A stretch of DNA of 7,775 nucleotides. Source: Nitriliruptoraceae bacterium (lineage in GTDB: Bacteria; Actinomycetota; Nitriliruptoria; Nitriliruptorales; Nitriliruptoraceae). The translations under genes were made by a program, and so were the position numbers. The notes below the pieces were generated by a model that did not search any database, was not told the origin of the DNA, and saw only the letters and a program-made list of their open reading frames with translations. The DNA is taken from positions 1-7,775 of the forward strand of contig SKJO01000082.1 of assembly GCA_007121975.1 (NCBI GenBank), in the 5' to 3' direction. Position 1 is the stretch's first letter. The number at the start of each line of letters is the position of its first letter. Below are positions 1-5,656 of this stretch, in pieces.

Positions 1-208
1 CGACGTCGGTGGGCACCGTGATCGCCCGACGCCCGAGCCCCTCCACCATCGCGCGGGTCTGCTCGAGGCGCTCGGCGCGCCGCGCGCCGAGCGCGACATC
101 CGCCCCGGCCTCGGCCAGCGCACGGGCGAAGGCCACCCCGAGCCCCGACGACGCGCCGGTCACGATCGCCACCTTGCCATCGAGCCGGAACATCTCCAGC
201 ACGCTCAT
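1..208 (-). CDS. SDR family NAD(P)-dependent oxidoreductase, N-terminal part (cut by window edge)
   Basis: Read on the minus strand from ATG at 208-206, this gives 69 residues and runs off the left edge. It begins MSVLEMFRLDGKVAIVTGAS and continues SGLG, giving the glycine-rich TGxxxGxG dinucleotide-binding motif of classical short-chain dehydrogenases (residues 17-24) after the first Rossmann strand. The alpha-helix and second strand that follow (FARALAEAGADVALGARR) end in arginines, which hints at NADP(H) preference, though this is weak. The last visible residues, VPTDV, match the strand-3 region where the family's conserved Asp contacts adenine. The catalytic Ser-Tyr-Lys lies outside the window, so activity and substrate cannot be judged. 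The start is supported by GGGAGGA seven bases upstream. The gene is divergent from the pyruvate carboxylase gene. The family call is firm, the substrate is unknown. Confidence 0.9.
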   Translation of the reverse strand, partial: MSVLEMFRLDGKVAIVTGASSGLGVAFARALAEAGADVALGARRAERLEQTRAMVEGLGRRAITVPTDV

Positions 209-214
209 CGCTCG

Positions 215-221
215 TCCTCCC
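215..221 (-). promoter_or_regulatory. Ribosome binding site of the SDR gene
   Basis: The minus strand reads GGGAGGA here, with about six to seven bases to the ATG at 208. It is a near-ideal Shine-Dalgarno sequence and fixes the start of the partial reductase. Confidence 0.75.
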
Positions 222-240
222 GAGGTCTCCTGCGCTTCCC

Positions 241-278
241 TGGCCGGACCACCGTAGTCGGTGGCTGCGGACCGGCCA
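241..278. repeat. Nested inverted repeat in the divergent intergenic region
   Basis: The inner perfect dyad is CCACCG-TAGT-CGGTGG (249-264). Around it, TGGCCGG (241-247) pairs with CCGGCCA (272-278), so the two dyads are nested with centres about three bases apart. A further pair, CTGCGGA (265-271) and TCCGCAG (294-300), lies to the right and reaches the candidate -10 of the carboxylase. It could be an operator for a dimeric regulator of one or both genes, or an RNA hairpin. Short dyads are common in DNA this GC-rich, so the function is inferred from position. Confidence 0.4.
251..256 (-). promoter_or_regulatory. Candidate -10 box for the SDR gene
   Basis: The minus strand reads TACGGT, which fits the TAnnnT pattern common in actinobacterial housekeeping promoters. 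It would place transcription start near 244, leaving a leader of roughly 36 bases. No good -35 is visible 16-18 bases upstream. The box lies inside an inverted repeat (249-264), so a protein bound there could block it. This rests on pattern only. Confidence 0.3.
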
Positions 279-288
279 CGACCGCGTC

Positions 289-294
289 TACGAT
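289..294 (+). promoter_or_regulatory. Candidate -10 box for the pyruvate carboxylase gene
   Basis: TACGAT matches the TAnnnT pattern of actinobacterial -10 elements and sits in one of the less GC-rich parts of the intergenic region. It predicts transcription from about 300-302 and a leader near 47 bases. No clear -35 hexamer is seen at the right distance. Confidence 0.35.
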
Positions 295-347
295 CCGCAG
301 TCGACCCTGAGGCGGCGAGATGCCGCACCCGACGAACGGAACCCCCC

Positions 348-3300
348 ATGGACTCGGTCCTCGTAGCCAACCGCGGTGAGATCGCCATCCGCGCCTTCCG
401 TGCCGCCACGGAGCTCGGACTGCGCACGATCGCCGTCCACACCCTCGAGGACCGAGATTCGCTGCACCGGATCAAGGCCGACGAGGCCTACCAGATCGGC
501 GAGCCGGGCCACCCGGTGCGCGCCTACCTCGATGTCGAGGCGATCGTGGCCACCGCGCTCGCGGCCCGCGCCGACGCGGTCTACCCCGGCTACGGGTTCC
601 TGTCCGAGTCGCCGCAGCTCTCGCGGGCCGTGCGTGACGCGGGCATGCTGTTCGTGGGGCCGCCACCCGAGGTGCTCGAGCTCACCGGCAGCAAGACCCG
701 TGCGCGCGACGCCGCCGAGGCCGCCGGAATCCCGGTACTGGGGGCCTCGCCGCTGCTCACCGACCCGTCCGAGGCGGCCGACTACGCCCAGCAGCTCGGC
801 TACCCGGTGTTCGTCAAGGCCGCAGCCGGGGGCGGCGGACGTGGCATGCGCCGCATCGAGCGGGCCGAGGACCTCGCCGCCGCGGTCGACACCGCGATCC
901 GCGAGGCCGAGGGCGCGTTCGGCGACCCACGGGTCTTCCTCGAGCAGGCCATGACCCGCCCGCGGCACATCGAGGTCCAGGTCCTCGCCGATGCCAACGG
1001 CGAGGTGGTGCACCTCTACGAGCGCGACTGCTCGCTGCAGCGCCGCCACCAGAAGGTGCTCGAGCTCGCGCCGGCCCCCAACCTGCCGCCGCTGCTGCGC
1101 GAGCGGCTGTGCCGCGATGCCGTCACCTTCGCCCGCGCCGTGGGTTACCGCAACGTCGGCACCGTCGAGTTCCTCGTCGAGCGCGCCGAGCAGCCCGACG
1201 CCCGGGCGGTGTTCATCGAGATGAACCCGCGCATCCAGGTCGAGCACACCGTCACCGAGGAGGTGACCGGCGTGGACCTGGTCGGCAGCCAGCTGCGCAT
1301 CGCCGCCGGCGCCACGCTCGACGACCTCGGCCTGGCCCAGGAGCGCATCGTGGTGCGCGGCTTCGCGGTCCAGGCACGCATCACCACCGAGGACCCCGAG
1401 CACGGCTTCCGGCCCGACACCGGCCGGATCTCGGCCTACCGCTCGCCGGGTGGTGCGGGCATCCGCCTCGATGCCGGTAGCGCGTATGTCGGCGGGGAGA
1501 TCAGCCCGTTCTTCGACTCGATGCTGGTCAAGCTCACCGCCCGCGGCACCGACATGCCCAGCGCCTTCCGCCGCATGCGTCGGGCCCTGGAGGAGTTCCG
1601 CGTCCGCGGCGTGCGCACCAACGTGCGCTTCCTGCAGGGGCTGGTCGAGGACCCCGACCGCCTCGCCGGCGCGTTGTCCACCGGCTTCCTCGACGACCAC
1701 CCCGAGCTGCTTCGTGCCGCAGGCGGCGCGAACCGGGTGCAGCGGCTGGCGACCTACCTCGCCGAACGCACCGTGAACCGGCCGCACGGACCGGCGCCGC
1801 TGCTGGCCGACCCGGCCGAGAAGCTGCCGCCGCTGCCCGCGGCCGATGCCCCACCGCCGGGTTCCCGTGACCGGCTGCGCGAGCTCGGACCCGATGGCTT
1901 CGCCGCCTGGCTGCGGGCGCAGGACACCGTGCTGGTGACCGACACGACCCTGCGCGACGCCCACCAGTCGCTGCTGGCGACCCGGATGCGCACCCGCGAC
2001 ATGCTGGTGGCCGCGCCGCACCTGGCCCACGGGCTGCCGCAGCTGCTGTCGCTGGAATCCTGGGGTGGGGCGACCTACGACGTGGCCCTGCGCTTCCTGC
2101 ACGAGGACCCCTGGCGCCGGCTCGAGCAGCTGCGCGAGGTCGTGCCCAACATCTGCCTGCAGATGCTGCTGCGCGGACGCAACCTGCTCGGCTACACCGG
2201 CTACTCGCCCAAGGCCGTGCGCGCCTTCGTCGAGGAGGCGGCCGCCGCCGGCATGGACATCTTCCGCATCTTCGACGCGCTCAACGACGTCGAGCAGATG
2301 CGCACCGCGATCGAGGCCACCCGGGACGCCGGGGTGCTCGCCGAGGGCACGCTGTGCTACAGCGGCGATCTGTCGAGCCCCGACGAGGACATCTTCACCC
2401 TCGACCACTACCTCGGCGTCGCCGAAGGCGTGCTCGATGCCGGCGCGCACCTGCTGTGCATCAAGGACATGGCCGGGCTGCTGCGTGCCCCGGCGGCGCA
2501 CACCCTGGTCACCGCCCTGCGCGAACGCTTCGACGCGCCGGTCCACCTGCACACCCACGACACCGCCGGCGGGCAGCTGGCGACCTACCTCGCCGCGATC
2601 GACGCCGGGGTGGACGCCATCGACGGAGCCGCCGCCCCGCTGTCGGGCATGACCAGCCAGCCCAGCCTCTCGGCGATCGTGGCCGCGACCGACGGCGGCG
2701 CCCGCACCACCGGCCTCGAGCTCGAGGCGCTGTGGGCGCTCGAGCCCTACTGGGAGCAGGTCCGCCGCCTGTACGCCCCGTTCGAGTCGGGGCTGCGCAG
2801 CCCGACCGGCACCGTCTACCGCCACGAGATCCCCGGCGGGCAGCTGTCCAACCTGCGCCAGCAGGCCACCGCGCTCGGGCTCGCGGGCCGGTTCGACGAG
2901 ATCGAGGACGCCTACGCACGCTGCGACAAGCTGCTCGGTCGGATCATCAAGGTCACGCCGACCAGCAAGGTCGTCGGCGACCTCGCGCTGTACGCGGTCT
3001 CGGCCGGGATCGACCTCGATGCGCTCGAGGCCGACCCGGGCCGCTTCGATCTGCCCGACAGCGTGATCGGCTTCCTGCGCGGCGAGCTCGGCACCCCGCA
3101 CACCGGCTGGCCCGAGCCCTTCCGTACCGCGGTCCTGGCCGCCAAGGGTGGAGCCGACGGCGCCGGTGCCGCGGCCACGGTCGGGCACGGACCGGGTGAC
3201 GACCTGCCCGACACCCCCGGCCCCGAGCGGCGCCGCGCCCTGGACCGGCTGCAGTTCCCCAAGCCGACCGAGGCCTTCGAGCACGCCCACGAGAAGTGGT

Positions 3301-3764
3301 GGGACGTCTCGCTGCTGCCCACCGAGGAGTTCTTCCACGGGCTGACCCGCGGCCGTGAGGTCCAGGTCGAGCTGCGCCGTGGGACCCAGGTGTTCTTCGG
3401 GTTGCAGGCGATGACCGACCCCGACGAGCGCGGCTACCGCACGGTGCTCCTCGAGGTCAACGGCCAGAGCCGACCGATCGACATCCTCGACACCTCGATC
3501 AAGGCCGACGTGCCCGACATCGAGAAGGCCGACGCCGGCAACCCGGCGCACGTCGCCGCCCCGTTGACCGGCGTGATCACCTGGACGGCCGAGGCCGGCA
3601 CCGAGGTGGAGGCCGGCGCGCCGCTGGCGACCATCGAGGCCATGAAGATGGAGTCGACGATCTCCGCCCCCCATGCCGGAACGGTGGTGCGGGTGTCGAC
3701 CGGGAAGGGCACGGCGGTCGAGCCGGGCGACCTGGTCTGCGAGCTGCGAGCGACCCAGGACTGA
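348..3764 (+). CDS. pyc: Pyruvate carboxylase (single-chain, biotin-dependent)
   Basis: A cytoplasmic anaplerotic enzyme that makes oxaloacetate from pyruvate, bicarbonate and ATP. From ATG 348 it has 1138 residues, normal for a one-chain pyruvate carboxylase. Residues 4-13 are VLVANRGEIA, the usual start of biotin carboxylase. The ATP-grasp glycine loop KAAAGGGGRGM is at 157-167, HIEVQ at 207-211, ERDCSLQRRHQK at 225-236, and the catalytic EMNPRIQVEH at 291-300. The carboxyltransferase begins near 528 with DTTLRDAHQS. The metal ligands are expected to be Asp537, carboxylated Lys706 (in CIKDMAGL), His735 and His737 (HTHD). Thr870 lies in the conserved KVTPTSK segment. A tetramerisation/hinge region follows, then the biotin carrier domain with EAMKM and biotinyl Lys1100 (codon 3645-3647). 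An in-frame GTG at 261 would add 29 Arg/Pro-rich residues unlike the family, so I chose 348. Its Shine-Dalgarno is weak (ACGGA near 336-340). All key residues are intact. Confidence 0.97.
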   Translation: MDSVLVANRGEIAIRAFRAATELGLRTIAVHTLEDRDSLHRIKADEAYQIGEPGHPVRAYLDVEAIVATALAARADAVYPGYGFLSESPQLSRAVRDAGMLFVGPPPEVLELTGSKTRARDAAEAAGIPVLGASPLLTDPSEAADYAQQLGYPVFVKAAAGGGGRGMRRIERAEDLAAAVDTAIREAEGAFGDPRVFLEQAMTRPRHIEVQVLADANGEVVHLYERDCSLQRRHQKVLELAPAPNLPPLLRERLCRDAVTFARAVGYRNVGTVEFLVERAEQPDARAVFIEMNPRIQVEHTVTEEVTGVDLVGSQLRIAAGATLDDLGLAQERIVVRGFAVQARITTEDPEHGFRPDTGRISAYRSPGGAGIRLDAGSAYVGGEISPFFDSMLVKLTARGTDMPSAFRRMRRALEEFRVRGVRTNVRFLQGLVEDPDRLAGALSTGFLDDHPELLRAAGGANRVQRLATYLAERTVNRPHGPAPLLADPAEKLPPLPAADAPPPGSRDRLRELGPDGFAAWLRAQDTVLVTDTTLRDAHQSLLATRMRTRDMLVAAPHLAHGLPQLLSLESWGGATYDVALRFLHEDPWRRLEQLREVVPNICLQMLLRGRNLLGYTGYSPKAVRAFVEEAAAAGMDIFRIFDALNDVEQMRTAIEATRDAGVLAEGTLCYSGDLSSPDEDIFTLDHYLGVAEGVLDAGAHLLCIKDMAGLLRAPAAHTLVTALRERFDAPVHLHTHDTAGGQLATYLAAIDAGVDAIDGAAAPLSGMTSQPSLSAIVAATDGGARTTGLELEALWALEPYWEQVRRLYAPFESGLRSPTGTVYRHEIPGGQLSNLRQQATALGLAGRFDEIEDAYARCDKLLGRIIKVTPTSKVVGDLALYAVSAGIDLDALEADPGRFDLPDSVIGFLRGELGTPHTGWPEPFRTAVLAAKGGADGAGAAATVGHGPGDDLPDTPGPERRRALDRLQFPKPTEAFEHAHEKWWDVSLLPTEEFFHGLTRGREVQVELRRGTQVFFGLQAMTDPDERGYRTVLLEVNGQSRPIDILDTSIKADVPDIEKADAGNPAHVAAPLTGVITWTAEAGTEVEAGAPLATIEAMKMESTISAPHAGTVVRVSTGKGTAVEPGDLVCELRATQD

Positions 3765-3767
3765 GCC

Positions 3768-4397
3768 ATGCGTGTGACGAAGTACCCGCAGTCCTGCCTG
3801 CTCGTCGAGGTCGGTGATCAGCGTCTGCTGATCGACCCGGGCGTGTTCCTCTCCGCCCGGGTCGACCTCGACGAGCTCGGCCACCTCGATGCGGTGCTCG
3901 TCACCCACCGGCACGCCGACCACCTCGATCCCGCGCTGCTCACCCCGCTGCGCGAGCGCGGGATCCCGCTGTACGGCAACGCCGACGTGCTCGCGCTCAC
4001 CGGCCCCGAGGGAGCGCACGAGGTCGGCTCGGGCCGGCCGTTCACGGTCGGGGACGTCGAGGTGGTGCCCCACGACCTCGACCACGTCGTGCTCGTCGAC
4101 GGCTCGCCCGGCCCGCCCAACACCGGCTTCCTGATCGATGCCACCCTCTTCCACCCGGGCGACGGCATCGAGCTCACCGGCGTCACCGCGCCGGTGCTCG
4201 CCACGCCCATCGCGGGCCCGTCGATCAGCTTCCACCGCGCCTACCGGTTCGTGCAGCAGCTCGGCGCGCGCACCATCGTGCCGATCCACTACGCGATGTT
4301 CGTGGTCGACCCGCACCACTTCGCCCGCGTCTGCGACCTCGCCGAGGTGGTCGTGCTCGACGATGGCGCCAGCGTCGAGGTGGGATCGGGCCGGTAG
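3768..4397 (+). CDS. MBL-fold metallo-hydrolase (UlaG-like/COG2220 type)
   Basis: A 209-residue protein with the metallo-beta-lactamase fold and no signal peptide, so cytoplasmic. After two strands (LLVEVGDQRLLIDPG, residues 11-25) comes VTHRHADHLD with the HxHxDH metal motif at His47, His49, Asp51 and His52. Later likely ligands are His106 (DLDHVV), Asp142 in LFHPGD and His184 in VPIHYAMF. The GFLID then FHPGD pattern and the closing IHY are characteristic of the small COG2220-type hydrolases rather than true beta-lactamases. The usual two-metal site looks complete, so an active enzyme is expected, but the substrate is not known. The ATG follows the carboxylase TGA after three bases, with no room for a separate promoter, which implies co-transcription and probably translational coupling. 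A role linked to carboxylase metabolism is possible but unproven. Confidence 0.9.
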   Translation: MRVTKYPQSCLLVEVGDQRLLIDPGVFLSARVDLDELGHLDAVLVTHRHADHLDPALLTPLRERGIPLYGNADVLALTGPEGAHEVGSGRPFTVGDVEVVPHDLDHVVLVDGSPGPPNTGFLIDATLFHPGDGIELTGVTAPVLATPIAGPSISFHRAYRFVQQLGARTIVPIHYAMFVVDPHHFARVCDLAEVVVLDDGASVEVGSGR

Positions 4398-4400
4398 CGT

Positions 4401-4429
4401 CGGTCGACCCGACCGGGCCGCGACCGGCC
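4401..4429 (+). promoter_or_regulatory. Two tandem hairpins before the transporter gene
   Basis: CGGTCG-ACC-CGACCG (4401-4415) is directly followed by GGCCG-CGAC-CGGCC (4416-4429). Both stems are perfect and they abut each other. They start three bases after the hydrolase stop and end one base before the GAGGAG ribosome binding site. No T-run follows, so this is not a standard intrinsic terminator. They could mark an mRNA 3' end or processing site, weaken read-through, or affect translation of the next gene. The alternative is chance pairing in GC-rich spacer. Confidence 0.35.
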
Positions 4430-4435
4430 GAGGAG
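4430..4435 (+). promoter_or_regulatory. Ribosome binding site of the EamA transporter gene
   Basis: GAGGAG lies seven bases before the GTG at 4443. It supports this GTG as the start, and there is no ATG closer in frame. Confidence 0.75.
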
Positions 4436-4442
4436 CGAGTCC

Positions 4443-5273
4443 GTGGCCCCCCTGCTCGCCCTGGCTTCGGCCGCCTGCTTCGGGGCCGCGGACATCATCG
4501 GAGCGATCGCCTCACGGCGGACCTCGGCGATCTGGGTCAGCCTCGCCCTGCAGGTGACCGGGATGCCGGTGCTGCTGGCAGCGCTGCTGCTGCTGCCCGG
4601 CGTGGTGTCCGCCCGTGCGCTGGGCCTGGGAGCGCTCGCCGGGACCGCGGGGATCCTCGGCCTCGTGCTCTACCTGCGCAGCCTCGCCGTCGGCCCGGTG
4701 GGGGTGATCTCTCCGCTGGCAGCCCTGGTGGGCGCGGCCGTGCCGGTCGGCTGGGGCGTCGCCCTGGGCGGCGATCGGCTCCAGACCGCCGAGGTGGTGG
4801 GCGTGCTGCTGGGGTTGGTCGCCGTGGTCCTGGTGGCGTGGTCGCCTCGGGCCTCGACCCGCGCCTACGGTCGTCGTGGTCCAGCCTTCGCGATGCTCGC
4901 GGGCACGACCTTCGGGCTGTACTTCGTCGTGCTGGACGCCACCCCACCCGACAGCGGCCTGTGGCCGCTGGTGGCTTCCCGCATGGCTGGCGCCCTGCTG
5001 CTGGCGGCCGTGCTGCTGGTGGTGCGCCGACCGGCACCGTCGGGTGGCCTCTGGAACCTGCTGCTGGTCGGCGGGACCGTGGACACGCTGGCGACGCTGA
5101 CCTTCCTGCTCGCGACCCGTCAGGGCCTGCTGAGCCTGGTGGCGCTGCTCGCGTCGCTGTCGCCGGTCGTCGCGCTGGTCCTCGCCAGGTTCCTGCTCAA
5201 GGAGCGGCTCACCGTTCTGCAGGCCAGCGGCGTGGCGGTGGCGATGCTGGCCATCGGCCTGATCGTGACCTGA
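4443..5273 (+). CDS. EamA/DMT-family membrane transporter
   Basis: A 276-residue, strongly hydrophobic protein with a GTG start. About ten transmembrane helices are visible, roughly at 2-22, 30-52, 59-79, 83-105, 116-133, 147-165, 173-194, 203-223, 227-248 and 258-275. They form two five-helix halves joined by a basic loop (PRASTRAYGRRG, 135-146). This is the duplicated EamA layout of the drug/metabolite transporter superfamily. The last two helices, with LASLSPVVALVLARFLLKER between 236 and 255 and then a Val/Ala-rich helix, are the most typical EamA signature. The matching loop of the first half is GDRLQTAEVVG. Known family members move amino acids, nucleobases, drugs or other small solutes, usually outward. 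The substrate cannot be read from sequence. The gene follows the hydrolase by 45 bases on the same strand and may share its transcript. Its 3' end faces a small minus-strand gene. Confidence 0.92.
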   Translation: MAPLLALASAACFGAADIIGAIASRRTSAIWVSLALQVTGMPVLLAALLLLPGVVSARALGLGALAGTAGILGLVLYLRSLAVGPVGVISPLAALVGAAVPVGWGVALGGDRLQTAEVVGVLLGLVAVVLVAWSPRASTRAYGRRGPAFAMLAGTTFGLYFVVLDATPPDSGLWPLVASRMAGALLLAAVLLVVRRPAPSGGLWNLLLVGGTVDTLATLTFLLATRQGLLSLVALLASLSPVVALVLARFLLKERLTVLQASGVAVAMLAIGLIVT

Positions 5274-5292
5274 CCGGCGTCCGTCACCTACC

Positions 5293-5508
5293 TCAGCTGC
5301 CACCGAACCTGGCCGCGGACCAGGCCCGCAGGTGCAGGTGCTCGACCAGCTGCTCGCTGGCCTGCACGGCCGCGACCAACCGCGGGTCGCCAGCGGCTTG
5401 CGGGTCCACTGCGACCAGGGCCCGCTGCAGCTCGAGCAGGCGCTGTCCGAGCTCTGCGAGCGAAGCGGTCACCGGTGGCGCCGCCAGGGCGTGTTGCTGC
5501 GGTCCCAT
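5293..5508 (-). CDS. Small hypothetical protein, probably two-helix
   Basis: A 71-residue protein read from ATG 5508-5506 to a TGA at 5295-5293. I do not recognise a family. Codon third positions are strongly G/C-rich and a good GGGAGGG ribosome binding site precedes it, both pointing to a real gene rather than a shadow. It has no signal peptide or membrane segment. The residues form two likely amphipathic helices: about 14-34 (ASLAELGQRLLELQRALVAV) and 43-66 (PRLVAAVQASEQLVEHLHLR and onward), separated by a DPQAAGDP turn. A helical hairpin that dimerises or binds a partner fits, but this is inference. Its end lies 19 bases from the end of the transporter gene (convergent), and its start is divergent from the TPM gene, with 148 bases between. 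Two overlapping longer frames in this region lack this composition. Confidence 0.6.
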   Translation of the reverse strand: MGPQQHALAAPPVTASLAELGQRLLELQRALVAVDPQAAGDPRLVAAVQASEQLVEHLHLRAWSAARFGGS

Positions 5509-5514
5509 GCCTCA

Positions 5515-5521
5515 CCCTCCC
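5515..5521 (-). promoter_or_regulatory. Ribosome binding site of the small minus-strand gene
   Basis: The minus strand reads GGGAGGG, six bases before the ATG at 5508. It is the main support for translation of this small gene and for its chosen start. Confidence 0.6.
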
Positions 5522-5620
5522 ACGAGCTTCACGATTCCTGAGCTCTCCCTCTTCGCTTCGGGCCGACGGCGTGGATGGCCGGACGATCGACATCCGGTGT
5601 GCTTGGATCCGCCCCTGAAC

Positions 5621-5626
5621 TAGGGT
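5621..5626 (+). promoter_or_regulatory. Candidate -10 box for the TPM gene
   Basis: TAGGGT fits TAnnnT and would start transcription near 5632, giving a leader of about 25 bases that contains the AGGAG site. A TTGGAT at 5603-5608 looks like a -35 but is only 12 bases away, too close for a standard sigma-70-type promoter. The rest of the divergent region (5509-5656) is relatively AT-richer and holds a short dyad, CCGGA (5579-5583)/TCCGG (5593-5597). I see no gene in it. Confidence 0.3.
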
Positions 5627-5643
5627 CAGCAGTCCATCGGATC

Positions 5644-5648
5644 AGGAG
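5644..5648 (+). promoter_or_regulatory. Ribosome binding site of the TPM gene
   Basis: AGGAG lies eight bases before ATG 5657 and supports that start, which also places a signal-like hydrophobic segment near the N-terminus. Confidence 0.65.
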
Positions 5649-5656
5649 CGGCGGGG

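Noticed and set aside
9..257. An 82-codon plus-strand open frame at the left edge
   Set aside because: It is antisense to the clear SDR reading frame. Its translation is low-complexity Ser/Ala/Arg/Pro with no family resemblance.
3816..3833. Perfect inverted repeat GATCAGC-GTCT-GCTGATC near the start of the hydrolase gene
   Set aside because: It lies within codons for DQRLLID, a normal strand of the fold. The protein sequence and codon preference explain it well enough, so no regulatory role is claimed.
288..4319. A 1343-codon open frame on the minus strand antisense to the carboxylase and hydrolase genes
   Set aside because: Its translation is low-complexity, rich in Arg, Gly, His, Val and Asp, with no recognisable domain. 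Stop codons are rare in this antisense frame because the sense genes use G/C-ending codons. The sense strand encodes two clear enzymes.
5265..5287. Possible terminator between the convergent transporter and small gene (GTGAC/GTCAC)
   Set aside because: The stem is only five bases with a 13-base loop and no T-run on either strand. It is too weak to call.
5288..5593. Alternative 101-codon minus-strand frame and a 69-codon plus-strand frame over the small gene
   Set aside because: The longer frame is Arg/Ala/Gly-rich with poor third-position bias, and both overlap the frame that has the good ribosome binding site and coherent helices.
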